The translations under genes and the position numbers were made by a program. DNA of 64,000 bases, from positions 1,632,653-1,696,652 of the forward strand of contig SCFE01000054.1 of assembly GCA_004352715.1 (NCBI GenBank), read 5' to 3'. The notes under the pieces are model-generated. The model searched no databases and was not told the DNA's origin. It saw only the letters and a program-made list of their open reading frames with translations. Of the stretch, positions 45,959 through 57,660 are shown piece by piece; the stretch's first letter is position 1; each line of letters starts with the position of its first letter. This DNA is from Hofstenia miamia (taxonomy: Eukaryota; Xenacoelomorpha; Acoela).

Positions 45959-45982
45959 CTCTACCAACTGGGCTACCTGCCC
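45959..45982 (-). promoter_or_regulatory. tRNA A-box-like element at the LINE 5' terminus
   Basis: The minus strand starts GGGCAGGTAGCCCAGTTGGT and continues AGAG. TAGCCCAGTTGGTAGAG matches the D-arm/A-box of tRNAs (TRGYnnAGTTGGTAGAG) almost exactly. No tRNA B box (GGTTCGANTCC) or acceptor 3' half follows; the 5S-like region comes instead. It is therefore not a tRNA gene. Confidence 0.55.

Positions 45983-46037
<55 letters not shown>
45983..46037. repeat. (TTA)n microsatellite, right flank of the LINE
   Basis: About 18 TTA units directly abutting the first base of the R4-like LINE 5' end. Confidence 0.97.
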
Positions 46038-46038
<1 letters not shown>

Positions 46039-47529
46039 TTTAATGTTTAACCAAAAATAATTACTGGCTTGAGGGGAACTTCAGAAAAATTGACTTTAGA
46101 AAAAATATATAGAGAATGTGACCAAATTTAAAAGTGCGACATATTGGTTTCATCAGCCCATACAACCAACCTCTTCTTTACAAAATTTAAATTTTTCTTC
46201 TATGGAATTATAATGTCAAATTTGACATACTTTTTCATGATTATTTTCAATCTTTGTATCACAAAATCATCGTTTACCGGAGTTGGATTGAGGAAAATAC
46301 AGTTTATGAGAGATGTACTAGATAAATTCGTGTTTTCTGATGAACTATCAGATGATTTTCCGACTGTTCAGGGACCTTGAAGTGTTTGTAGTTTATGGTG
46401 AAGAAAGATTCGATGAATGAGAATAGTGTAATCTTAAGCGTTCGGTGCATTTGAATAAGAAATTATATTTAAGAATGAACAATAGCGAGTGATATAAATT
46501 TGTGATAGGGCTATATTACTTGTTTTAAGACTACTCAAGAATACATAATATATCACTATTTCAAGGTAACTAACCATCACTCGCAATGGACATAGTCTTC
46601 AGATGTGTACTTCAAACTGGATTTTTCAAACAGGGGCAATATTTCAATAAGTAGTGCAAAAAATTGCGAATAGTTGTTTTCCAGATGTGAAAGCAAATCA
46701 TTTTTGGTTGGTAATTCTTAAGAATTCAAGTGCTGAAATAATGCTCTTAAAATTTATTCAGATCATAGAATGTATATTAAATATTATATTTCTTTTTTCT
46801 TATTAATAAAATGCGCAACCATACCTGCCAATCCTCAAATGTACACATGTTTATGTGTTGTAGACATTGGAAAATCTTTATTTCTAATCAATTTTTTATA
46901 AATATACATTTTCAGTGCATAAAATTGGTTAGAATTTAAAACGAATATTGTTTATTGTATATAAACTTTACAAACACTTGCCTTCTTACATTCAAGAATT
47001 AATGTGTTTTTTAGGGTTAACTCTGTCTCACTACTGAGTCAATTTTGAATAGATTTGTGCTTTCATTTTAGTTTGTTGGAGTTGATGAAACCAGAGTACT
47101 TTCAATGAGGAATACTCAAAGTGCTTTGACATTTTTAGTTGAAGTTTAATAGTTATTCATTCAAAAAATATCGCTTATTTTTTCTTCAAAATACGGTAAT
47201 TTTCTGCTGACGCACATTCACAGAAATATTCCACAACACAGTAAGGACAGTCCATTCTCCACAAATGATATTATTTCAAGCAATAGTGTATTGTGCTCAG
47301 CAAAATATGACATGGTACCAGAAAATGATTGATCTCTGATCCAAAACATTTCTAGATTTTTTCCGTGCTATCAGTTATAAGAGAGGGGGATATGGATTAT
47401 CGCTAAGGCCAATTTAGATATTTGGCAAATCTTTCCACAATATTTTTTATTATACCTTGAGAAGGAATTAAATTCTTGTAGTTATAAGCATTATTATCAT
47501 ACTTAATACAAATTAATCAAGTTATCCAG
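46038..47529. other. AT-rich intronic DNA
   Basis: The plus-strand 78-codon frame at 46144-46380 (hydrophobic N-half, acidic C-end) was not recognised. No repeat or exon identified. Confidence 0.4.
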
Positions 47530-47700
47530 GGTTGGCTGAAGTCCAGGCTTGTCGTCCTTGAAGCCACAACAACGAGCACAGCATAACCACAAAAAGCTGT
47601 TGTGACACTCAACATACACAGCACAACACAACATAGTAATGAATTACACAATGCTTACAATTTGTGTAATTTTGGGAACATTAATGTTCAACATTTAATG

Positions 47701-47733
<33 letters not shown>

Positions 47734-48892
47734 AATGTATATATATGTATATATGTGTTGTGGCGTATTTTATAAAGGCGCTGAAATTTTTTGCAACTTA
47801 TTGAAATTCGATATTAATGACGGAAATATTTATTAGATGAATAAAGTACTAAATATTAGCTTAAAAATAATACAAAAAGCTATATTTTATTTACAAAGAA
47901 TAATTTAATATATTACATATCCAGAAATAACTTAAATAATATTAAAAAATCACGATGAAAAATTAGTTTCTTCAAGACAGGAAGGAATCGGTAGATGATA
48001 ACACCGCATTAAAACCTATTTAAAATTAAAGAATATTAAACATCTCATTCACCAATTAATTATAGTAGTTTTTCTGTTAATATCATAGACTAGTAAACAT
48101 GAGATACTGAATTGGAAAAATGTTAACATTTTGGTAGCAGTTTTCAACGTCTAGTATTGTGGTATTTAGCAAAATAAGTTTTACCTAGTTGGTGTTTAGT
48201 GTTCGAGATTATTATAAACACTTCTCAATTTTCAAGCAATTCAGGGGCAAGCTTATAACAATTTCAGGGCAGCAGCAATTAAGGAGAGTAATGCACACTT
48301 TAATCACAGAATTATCTCTGTTCTCTACAAAACCTTATGAGTTCTTTGGAATTAACACCCCAATCACTATGAATGATGAAACAACTGCTTGATCTAGCGA
48401 AAAATCAAAGACCCTGTGCAAATCCATTTTCATGTCATATGACATATAGAGGTAGAAAAGCTAGTGCTTCCCAAGACAAAAAGGTATACGTAAACACAAA
48501 ATTTTGATGACACTTCATGTATTTTAAGAGAGCCTAGGGCTTGTACAACATGTTCAAGTGAATCACATATTTGAAGTATCATATGTAAATAAATAATAGT
48601 CTTATATAAGTTGCCTAAAATATAAATCTCGACGACGTTGAGGTTTCAAGGAATCGCGTCAAATAAGCAACAAATTTAATGTTTTCGTAAATAGTGATAG
48701 TTTTTCTTGTAAACTCCTTGACACTCATAAGGAACGTGAACAATCCTCCTAATGACCTAAAAAGCAAAATTGGGATCTGTAACTATAACACGAAAAAAAT
48801 GGTATAAAATATAACTAGAATTTAAAGAGCATTGCTATAAATACTTAAGGTCTACTTCTCAAGATAGTANTTTGGGAACATTAATGTTCAAC

Positions 48893-48926
<34 letters not shown>
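47530..48926. repeat. Region with a 27-bp duplication next to (TA)n tracts
   Basis: tttgggaacattaatgttca + acattta occurs at 47671-47697 and 48871-48897, each followed by (TA)n; the second follows a single N at 48870. About 47530 starts cagggttggctgaagtccag, like a hAT-type end. The duplication beside an N suggests that 47698-48870 is an alternative filling of the same microsatellite locus. Confidence 0.55.
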
Positions 48927-48929
<3 letters not shown>

Positions 48930-49140
48930 TAACGGAATTTAATATACAAGGCATTTTTAATGATAGGAAAGGGATTTCAAGTTTTAAGATGTTGAATGAC
49001 AAGGTCAACAATTGTAATTATTGTCGTCGTGGATTCACTTTTTGATGTATAATTAGTCAATTGAATATAATAGTTGATATATTATTTTAATGTAAGATAA
49101 TGTATATTTATTAATAAAATTTTGTACAATTCTAGGAAAT
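48927..49140. other. AT-rich intronic DNA
   Basis: Nothing recognised. Confidence 0.5.
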
Positions 49141-49235
49141 TTTGGACCAGAGCCCAACTATGGCCCGCTTCATTCTTAATTTTATGGCCCAAGCCCAGCC
49201 CTTACCCGGCCCGGTTAAAACTCTGTGTTAGTTAA
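49141..49235. mobile_element. MITE end fragment (GGCCC/CCCGG-rich)
   Basis: ggaccagagcccaactatgg and gcccttacccggcccggtta form a GC-rich block like the subterminal parts of the hAT-like MITEs at 26.9 and 54.2 kb. No opposite end was found. Confidence 0.35.
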
Positions 49236-49884
49236 AAGATAGTAACGATTAATATTATAGTGTAACCATATGGTTTCATTCGTCTTCATCACATTTTCAA
49301 ACAATTTTCAACAAGCCAAATTGGGAAATACATCTGCAAAAATGTGCTCCATTGTCCTGGTAGGGAGTATTCAAATTCTTCCCCTGCCTAGTGTTTAGGC
49401 AAAATGCTGGTATAATGCTAGTGAAAGCAGCAATTCTATTTTCTGTAGATAGACCACCAATGTTCATTGAGGCACGCTGTGCTTTGAAAATAAAAAAAAT
49501 TAATATATATATATATATATATATATGAGTACGGTTTATTTTGGATAAATGCAAATTTATCAATTTTGTAAGGCTGAATTTTTATATCCCACGCATGTGG
49601 TGTGCACACAACACACAACGGCAAGCCTGCTGAAGTCGCTTGACAAGTTGGCTCCTCAGGGGGTACTGAATTTCAAATGCTGGTGGACATCATTATTTTG
49701 TTACATGTGTAATAATAAACTAATACAATATTAATTATACTACGAAATCTATATAATGTAATATATTTGACATCATTCACCCAATTAAACTAAATTTATA
49801 GAAAGTCAATTTGGAGATTGACATTTTTTGATTTAATAACTTGAAATGACGTCGCCTCTTTGAACCAATCACAGAAAATAGAGG

Positions 49885-50005
49885 GTGTGTTGCGGGTGCA
49901 GGTGAATTTTTCTAACAGACATGCTGGTGCGGTGCAGTTGTGGGCCCAGTCACGGTGTTTGCGGTGCAATGCTGTCATAAAAAATTGCACCCGCGTCCAT
50001 CTATG
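49885..50005. repeat. Short inverted-repeat element, GC-rich
   Basis: gcgggtgcaggtgaattttt on the left and aaaaattgcacccgc on the right are inverted, about 85 bases apart. The loop is GC-rich with repeated gcggtgca words (cggtgcagttgtggg, cggtgcaatgctgtc). It may be a very short MITE. Confidence 0.5.
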
Positions 50006-50289
50006 GTCCTCAGCTTTGTTCAGCACAGTTTTGATAAAGGCTCGAAGAGTTTTATTGCTAAGAAATTAATTGTGGAAATTAGCAGCAGATAAACCTTCCA
50101 GGTTAAGGTAAACCTTAAAATTGTAGCGTAGAAAGATATGTTTCTTACTATTAAAGGAACGAAATACGATTTTAGCCGTGGGTGAACGAATAGTTGAGTC
50201 ATCAGGTCTTTTTGAGTTGACCCTTATTTTGATAATGCAATTATAGATGTTCACATGACTGTTAGTATATAATTCGATCCTATCGAACC

Positions 50290-50450
50290 AAAGCTGTTTT
50301 ATGATATTGAAGTGTAGCATCCGATAGGGGTAGACATTCAATTTGTGTCCCATAATCCTATGCACAGTCCTCTGTGACATATTGGTCTTCCTACAGATGA
50401 CTGTCTTAGAGGTATTTCCAAATGGATCTTCTACCCCTGCCTCAAAAAAG
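50290..50450 (-). pseudogene. Mariner-like transposase N-terminal fragment
   Basis: Minus-strand translation reads DPFGNTSKTVICRKTNMSQR, continuing TVHRIMGHKLNVYPYRM. The S-x-R-T-V-x-R-I-x-x-x-x-L-x-x-x-P-Y-R/K block is the second helix-turn-helix region of mariner-type transposases. Beyond about 50290 the frame stays open but similarity is lost. Catalytic parts of a similar family lie at 57250-57650. Confidence 0.55.
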
Positions 50451-50559
50451 CGATACCAAGTGGTTAAAAAATGATATACCTTATTGACTGTAGTTAGCAG
50501 ACCTAGTATTAAACTATTTCATGATCAGTAGAACTGAAAAAGCATTCAAGCTTGGTTCG

Positions 50560-50880
50560 GACTTGGCATAAATGTGTATGTGACCGGTACCTGCAGGACC
50601 AGATACGGGACAAGATAGGGACCAAATGTTTCGGAACCAGATACCTATATTTGCATATTATGAAGAATCAGTTTTTAGTACATTAAAGATTAAGCATTTA
50701 ATTTACTTAAGAATAATGCCATTTGTATTAATTTATTTCTATTTTAGTTTTTAGTTAAACAATTTTCCACAAGATGGGATAGTCAAATTGAAGGAGCTAA
50801 TTACTACTGGGACCAAACAGAGACCGGGACAAAATTTAACTTTTCGGGTTCAGGATAACTGGTCCAGCATACCTCTAGTT
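50560..50880. mobile_element. Possible MITE with GGACC/GGTCC ends
   Basis: Left gtatgtgaccggtacctgca and ggaccagatacgggac; right read inward gaggtatgctggaccagtta and ttttgtcccggtctctg. Imperfect inverted similarity about 300 bp apart. No target duplication found. Confidence 0.3.
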
Positions 50881-51598
50881 TAGTAGCCCTCGCAATAACT
50901 CTAATTTATACAAAAATTATTTTCATTTGGCTTTAACTGGTTTTTCAAATTTTTTAACTACTTATCTCAAGGGTCCTAAAAATTGGACCCTATATGGGTA
51001 AGTGAAATCTCAAAATTCTTTCGAGTTCTTCCTATACCTATTAGGTCTAATCACGATTGGAGCAACAACAAGCATCAACAATTTCCTTTGCAGATAGATT
51101 GTCCAAATCTCTTTGAGACGGGTATTGTGCAAAACGCCCCTAAAGGATAAATTTTCATCATCTTCGTTTCTATTTATATACAATTTTATTAAGCATATTT
51201 ACCAGATAAACAAGTACCAGTCGCAGATTGATTTCTTATGTCCACGTAAGTTATTTCTGTATGGTCTACGAGGCTAGCTAAAATTAATGCGGAGCGTAAT
51301 GTCCACATGCGTTTTGTCAAATTCATTGCGAGCAATATTTGCTTTCACAATTTGGCAAAATCATTAAATGCTAATTCTAATAAATTGGCTTGAGTTTCTA
51401 ATTAGAGTTTTATGTAGTTTTTCCTTTTTTCTTTGTTGCGAATCAATCGATTTAGTAGAATTATGCTACATCAGGGTTCGTGACACATGGCCGTTTAAAA
51501 TATATTGAAGGAAGTCATTACAGATTTTAAGAAATTCTTCAGTTAAGACAATAATACCTTAAGTCACATGCTTATGTATTTTTACTTTGCTTATTTAG
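50881..51598. other. End of the large intron
   Basis: AT-rich. It ends with a pyrimidine-rich stretch tttttactttgcttatttag that supplies the acceptor of the next exon. Confidence 0.5.
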
Positions 51599-51818
51599 AC
51601 AAAGACGGAACTATCGATGATAAGAACGAGGTACTACCGCGTCTGTTCTTTTTTGTACACTCTTGGTTTATTCCCTCAACACAGGTGGCAAATTTGTTTG
51701 TAAAGTTTTATTCAGATTTGAAGCAGGACTACAACAAGGAATATTCATCCCAAAAATATTCACATCGCAGGACAAGGAACCTCAACATAACTTTGATACA
51801 AATCGCTCATACATTAAG
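51599..51818 (+). CDS. RasGRP-like gene, RasGEF-N domain exon
   Basis: Acceptor cttatttag (AG 51597-51598), donor AG|GTAATT (GT at 51819-51820). Together with one base from the previous exon it gives (N)KDGTIDDKNEVLPRLFFFV, then HSWFIPSTQVANLFVKFYSD, and later NLNITLIQIAHTL. RasGRP proteins show at this place D-x-D-G, then a hydrophobic strand with M-H-x-x-x-x-S-x-x-L, a Y-x-D/L helix, and a strand just before R-Y-W-I. All occur here in order. The final AG combines with G of the next exon to make Arg, giving the expected R-Y-W. An insert of about 20 charged residues (YNKEYSSQKYSHRRTRN) lies between the helices. This is a host exon, not a transposon fragment. Confidence 0.75.
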
Positions 51819-52329
51819 GTAATTTCCTAAATCAATTCCGTCACAATATATGATTGAAAAGTAAAAAAATTGCTGAAAAATTCCCTTCTCTATTCATTAA
51901 GTTTAAGGTTCTTAAATCATTTTGGGGTTGCAGTTATCTTTGCTTTAAACTATATAAACAACCTTACGAGTTGACTAATTTGCATGTTTAAAAAAATAAT
52001 GTAAAAGTGTTTTCTACATTAAATAATTAGAAAGGACTTAAAAGTGTATTTTTGTAATGAATAATCTGCTGAAATATTAAGTTCTTTTGTTCAGATTGCT
52101 TCTGTATTTTGTATATGATGTTTGTATGATACTTTCCAAAAGAACATTCGGAAATTCAATTTTATAACCTCACATGTATGATCACTGAGTAGTTTTCTGA
52201 AATCCGTGGTTCCAGTTTCTCCACGTATAGTCCCAGTCTGATGCTAGATCCAATGCTACTGAAATATTTCCTTCTAAGACCAAGTCTTATAGGACTAGTA
52301 CCAATAAATCCCATTAGACCGAGTAATCA

Positions 52330-52991
52330 CTCGGAATCCTACATTAGTGCGAGATTTGGGTGTTTATTTTGGAAACAACATACCCTGGTCTGATGATATA
52401 TCTCACATACCAGTAAATTTCAATAGTGTTTTTATGTTGTTACGTCGTTACTTACCGTATATCACCAAAAAATCTACCAAAATAACCCTTCATAACACAA
52501 TTATTCAATCCAATTGATGTATGTTTCCCCTGTATGGTTCCCATTTTTTCCGATATCACGTCTGGAAAATATTTCAAGGAAGATGTACTAAGGGTTATCT
52601 AAAATGTCTGATTATAAACATAGACTTATTGCTCTAAATTTGTTTCCAATATCTCTTTTGTTTCAGTACAAAGATATGATGATGTTCAATGCATTATTAC
52701 ATGACATTGATGATTTTGACATCTTTCCTAACATTTCATTTTATGTATCATTGCGATCCAGTTCCGTTACTTTATTTCATTTATCAAAATTTAAGAAAGC
52801 AAAGACTCAACAATCATATTTCAATTTGGTTTCACGGCTTGCAAACTGCCTGCACATTAAATCAGATATTTCTATTTTTGGTGCTCTGAACCTTTATAAA
52901 GCTAAGTAATGCGTAATATGTTAATCTTCTTAAACATTGATTACGATATTTCATATATACATGTAAAAAGTTTCTTATCTGCCCCTATAGT
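52330..52991 (+). pseudogene. LINE RT C-terminal fragment and 3' end (copy 1)
   Basis: Translation with stops gives GVYFGNNIPWSDDISHIPVN and FMLLRRYLPYITKKSTK, the post-RT block of CR1/jockey-like LINEs. The open frame 52604-52909 then reads YKHRLIALNLFPISLLFQYK, DMMMFNALLHDIDDFDI and FYVSLRSSSVTLFHLSKFK, the usual end of such proteins (Y-x-x-R-L-x-x-L-x-L-x-P-L-x-x-R-x-x-x-x-D). A very similar copy lies at 61436-61860. Confidence 0.7.
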
Positions 52992-54143
52992 ACTTGTCTT
53001 TCTTCTTTTAATTTTTATTATTTTTACTATTTAGTTTTAAGTAAGGCCATTTACTACTGCTACTAGTACTAAGTAACAAATTCCCGAGCTAACTAAAATA
53101 GTTTATTGTACATTTATATCTAAATAGCTTATATTACCAAGTAGTTAAAAAATTTTTAGGCACACTGGGCCACTAGTTCAACAAAATAATAAAATAAGGT
53201 TTAGCAAATCAATAGTTACTTATGTGTGTATGTATTTTGAAAAAAGTCTTTCAATGGATAAAATTACTAAACATAATTGTAAAAAAAATATTCTCTACAT
53301 GCTTTTTGCATTAAATAAACCCAAAAAATTTCTTATTCAGATAAAAATACTTTTTCAGTTTTTATTACAACTAAAAAATTACTTGCAAATAGTTTTAACA
53401 TATACTGTATGTGCTACAATCTTCTGTATATTTCATGCTCAATATATATAAAAACCGAAAAATGTCGAGTCTGGAAAAATATCACTATTATAAAATCTAA
53501 AAGTTTATTTTTAAATATTAGAAGTGTATTTAGCCCTATATATCTGTATATTTGATCAATATAGTGGCCAAAAATACTTCTAATATATCTAAAATTTAAT
53601 TATTTGATTACTTACTATTTATAAAATGAAAATAATTACCATTTTGTTAAAATATTTAAAAATATATTAAGTTTATATTATGAAAATCATAATACTAGAA
53701 TGTATACTAAAATTAATTATATTTTTATTATAGTCATGTATCTTGTTTACTTATTCTTATTTCAACCAATTATACTTCAGTTTTTTGAAATATTATTTTT
53801 ATCTTTGAAAGTTTTGAAAATTTGGGCCAATAAATTTTTTTTAAAATCCAGGAAATCATTCAAAAGCTATATGCTTGTCTCCCAAAAATAGCATTATTAG
53901 TTTATATAAATGTTTAGAATTGCATAGTGACTTAATACAAAACTTGCAAACAGCATAACAGATATTTATAAATCTCTTATTAATTTTTATTGCTAGAATC
54001 TGGTAAAATTAAATGAAAAAACGGTTAGGACCATTAAAACCTGCACGCCATTTTTAGTAGGGGTTTGTAGACGTTACAATTTCAATATCAATTCTCATAC
54101 GTCTTCCTACCTTTAATCCACTTGAAATCTGCATAGTATATAG

Positions 54144-54537
54144 CAGATTGGCAAACGGGTCACGACCCAACCCGCTCCGCAGACAATTGACCCATGACCC
54201 GCCCCGACCGATGGGTTAGCAGTCAGCTTTTAACCCGAGTTGTATTTGCAAATGTCTGCCAAAATTAAAAAAATGCCATTAACATTAACTTAAGAGTAGG
54301 TTTTACAAAGCATAGTAGATTGTGTGCTAAATGGAAATGCATGGTTTGATTTCCACTAATATTTCAGGGAAATACTTCAAACAATACATTTCTCTGATCC
54401 GGAAATTTTCAAATTTTGTGCTATGACTCAACCATGCCCGAGCAAGTGTGACCCACAGCCCAACCTGGCCCAATTTTCTATGACCCAACCCGCGTTTCGG
54501 GTCGGGTTTGGTTGGGTCGACCCGTTTGCCACCCTTG
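54144..54537. mobile_element. hAT-like MITE with GGGTCGACCC-type ends
   Basis: The left end cagattggcaaacgggtc and the right end read inward caagggtggcaaacgggtcg are inverted repeats; both continue into acccaaccc. The right end also has its own GGGTCGGGTT/AACCCG palindromic words. Length about 394 bp. Flanking 8-mers (gtatatag and tagatagt) do not match, so the target duplication is decayed or boundaries are off by a few bases. The 61-codon frame at 54423-54608 is the MITE end, not a gene. Confidence 0.75.
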
Positions 54538-57249
54538 TAGATAGTGCTACTAGCAGTTATCCAATGAAAAGCTTACATACAATATTTTTCAGTATTTCCA
54601 TACAATAAAGTGGGTTCCTGAAATATCATTTAAATTATGAATTGCTGCCATTATGTAAAGCGATTAATAACAATTTTTTCACTGCACACATCTTAGTTAT
54701 TAAATTCCAAATTTAAATATCACTAATTTCCCAATTCAGCGTTTCGTATCCTGATTCGGTTTTGGAGTTACATTTTAGAGCAAAAACTATTGTTTTATGA
54801 TATTTGTTTCCACTTTGTTTCTAATTTCAAATGTGAATTTGTTCTATGCCATTCTAAAATGATTTCCATAGAGTTTATTGCAGATCTTGTTCCACTTTAT
54901 TAGGAATTTATTACGGAAAATTATTTAAGATCTTCAATAATTTTTTTCTGGTGAAAATTGAATTTTAATGGTCTAGCATTTAAATTTTTGAGGCCTTAAA
55001 TACTAAGATATTTAACTTTAGCCAGCTTCGGGTAACTTGTGAAATTTACAGACATTTAACTTGACTGCATCAGCTAAAATTAGATACATTAAATATTCTG
55101 TCAAACTGCTAATCGTATTATAAAATAGTTAGAGAAACTCGCTTCGAAATACTTTTATTTAAATAATTTTCTTGGTGGAATTGAAATAATAAATCAGACG
55201 ACCTTAATTTAAAATATTTTCTTATCCATCACGAGGATTTATAAAAGCAAAAGACAAAAGCTCCCCATGAAATTTTCAAATCAACGAGGTGATTATTTGG
55301 AGGAAATTACGAAGTGTAAAATCATTTAATTTTTTGTAATTAACATTTCATTCTCCAAGCAACGAGAGCAATTGCATCTCTGTTGGTTTCTTTGAAGACA
55401 TTTCAAACAGAAAATTTTCCAGTGATATTTCTATATTTTCTAATGCAGACACTAACTTTAAAAACATTATCTTTTTACTTTGCAATTTAATGAGATTATT
55501 TAATTAACTTAAAATATTAAACAAAAATAAAAGAAAATTGTTTAAAATATACATTTCTTTAATGTTGAATGGGTTTAATAACATTAGCAAACTAAAGCAT
55601 TCTGCATTTTTAATTCGTTTGGCAAGTCAAATCCTAATGTGTTGGAATATGCCATTAAATTTGAATTACAAAGCTAATTCATAATTTATTCAATACTATT
55701 GTTCGAATTCCAAACAAGGTCTTCAATCTCAAAATTTTGAAGTTGCGGGATTGCACTTAAAGAAATTGTCAAAAATACCTACGGGTTCGAGGATCATTCT
55801 GTATTTTCTAAGCTCATACTGTTTCAAATCTATCTCAAATACATTGCAGACATTCTTAAGACAAATAATTCAATTGATTTTGCTCTAATTATCTTTTATT
55901 TTATACAAATTTAGCTAGCCACGTATGTCACTAAGATCTATCATATTGAAGTCACCGCCAATTAATTTGTTGGCAATAAGATGGATGGAATAAATAAGAT
56001 TTTGGATTTTAGATATTTATTCAATGACATGATAGGAGAGAGAATATACTTTTGGATTAAGTGGACAGTAGACTGCAACAATGAATACCGGTTTGGAGTA
56101 CATTCATTTTCGATCCATAACGCTTCTGTATCTGTTGACTTCTCAACATTGGTAGCAGAAGTTTACAAATCCAAACACTACCACTTTTATTATTGTTTTA
56201 GCATTTTTCATTTGTAGAATTCCATGCCTCAAAATCTTTTTTATATGAATTATATCTGGCCATTCCAATACAAGAATCGTTTATGTATGTTTTTAAGTAC
56301 GTTTCTTCAACGATTATATTACTAAATAGTTCAAACCCAATTTTATGACATGCATTATCACGTTCAAATCCTTTCTTTTTAATCGATCATATGCTGCACA
56401 CCAATGCACTAGGAATTGAAACATATCTATAGTTGCCACTACCAAAAGCATCAAATTCCTGATTTTGATTCATTTTTATTCCTTTGCATTTTCGCTGATG
56501 CCAAAGGCCGATTTCAAAATTATCGTATTCCTATACTTGAATTGCAATGCATAGTACCATTCCCTTGTACATATCAGATTGAAACTGAACAATAATGTCG
56601 CGGGTTTTTACTGGCATTCATTATACTATGTACTCTGAAACTATCAACTACCAGCACTTCAGACACATCAATATGATTCAATATATCAACAATTTCTTTC
56701 ATATTCGACATCAATTATTCTGGTTCTTGAATGGCACAAAATTTTCCCTGATAAGTATGTGAGAGACCTTCTTTCTTCAATTTGATTTATCATATTTGTT
56801 AGTAACATTTTATCTGATTCCAATTTGTCAAAATGTTTTCACATTTTTTAAAGCAGTTTCCGTTGCTTCCAAAGGATTATCTTACTGTGCGCATTTCTTT
56901 ATTTATATCAAGCATTCTTCCTTTCGACCAAATGTCCAACAGCGTGCAAATTAATATAGTATTGTCTTTCGCAACTGATAATTGCTCCAATGTTTGTGTT
57001 GGAAAGCCCGTGAATGTGCATTTTTCATTCCAGTAGATTTTGTATACAGATCATGCACACACAAAGATATCATCTTTATTATTGCATTTGTGCTTGAGTG
57101 TTTAGAACAATTAGCTTGTATTTGCGAGAACAATTAACATATTGCTAACCAAATTTTTAAAAATAGCTGATATTGAAAGCAACTATTTACACAAGAATAC
57201 TTAAGACAGCATAAAAAAGTTCAAAATAGTAAATCAATCCAATTAGTAT

Positions 57250-57660
57250 TTTGCATGTCCACCTCTTAGAGCAAGCACACCAGCCAAGCATGTTTCCATT
57301 CGTTTTGAGGTGATGGGGGTTCTCTGTTCTCCCAATCAATCAGGTGGAACTATGATGGGAAACTTCATTTTCACTATTCCCTAACAATTTTGGATTTGGG
57401 AGAAATCAGTACCATATGCATTGATGTCATTAGCTTCCAGCCATTCTTTATTTAAGGATGATTGATGGCTTGTGATGTTGGAAATGTTGCTGTCACCCAT
57501 TCGAAAAAATAATATCGTTGTACACAGCTTAAGCTAAAAATCACCCCCTACAATAAACAGAGGGCGCAGCGTCCATTGGCTGCATTGCACACCAAGCCAT
57601 AACTTTAGGTGCACTTTGGGCAGTAGCAATGGTGCAGTGTCGCGTAAAATGCCTACTAGG
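57250..57660 (-). pseudogene. Mariner-like transposase catalytic/C-terminal remnant
   Basis: Minus-strand reading with frameshifts gives APKVMAWCAMQPMDAAPSVY (family V-M-V-W-G-x-I block), GDSNISNITSHQSSLNKEWL and EANDINAYGTDF (family D-x-A-P-x-H-x-S-x-x-x-x-x-W-L block), then ENRTPITSKR and a terminal ALRGGHAKY, like the A-K-G-G-H-x-E-Y end of mariner transposases. Most catalytic residues are lost. Confidence 0.5.

Larger units (their letters stand above)
42435..45982 (-). mobile_element. Full-length R4/Dong-like LINE inserted in a (TTA)n tract
   Basis: 3548 bp on the minus strand, bounded on both sides by TTA repeats: (ATT)n up to 42434 and (TTA)n at 45983-46037. Dong of Bombyx mori, an R4-clade LINE, is known to insert in TAA repeats, and the encoded protein here has the R4/R2-type plan of one ORF with a central RT and a C-terminal restriction-like endonuclease. 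The 3' UTR is very short (about 48 bp). The 5' UTR is about 240 bp and contains tRNA-like and 5S-like sequence plus a 71-bp duplication. GC content is far above the surroundings. It is antisense to the RasGRP-like gene, within its large intron. Confidence 0.85.
45741..45982 (-). other. 5' UTR of the R4-like LINE
   Basis: Read on the minus strand from 45982. It begins with a tRNA A-box-like segment, then a 5S-rRNA-like internal promoter, then two 71-bp tandem copies that run into the start of the reading frame. The part from 45740 to 45797 is also open in frame. Confidence 0.6.
29605..51598 (+). other. ~22-kb intron of the RasGRP-like gene
   Basis: Inferred from in-phase joining of the exons at 29461-29604 and 51599-51818. 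It is filled with LINE tails, a Tc1-like pseudogene, minisatellites, a full-length R4-like LINE on the opposite strand, and two 1000-N gaps, so its true length is unknown. Confidence 0.6.

Noticed and set aside
45940-45982. tRNA gene at the right edge of the R4-like LINE
   Set aside because: Only the A-box/D-arm half is present; no B box, anticodon arm or 3' half, and 5S-like sequence follows instead.
49297-49624. ORFs with IYIYIYIY stretches
   Set aside because: The Ile-Tyr run is translated (TA)n; the rest shows no recognised similarity.
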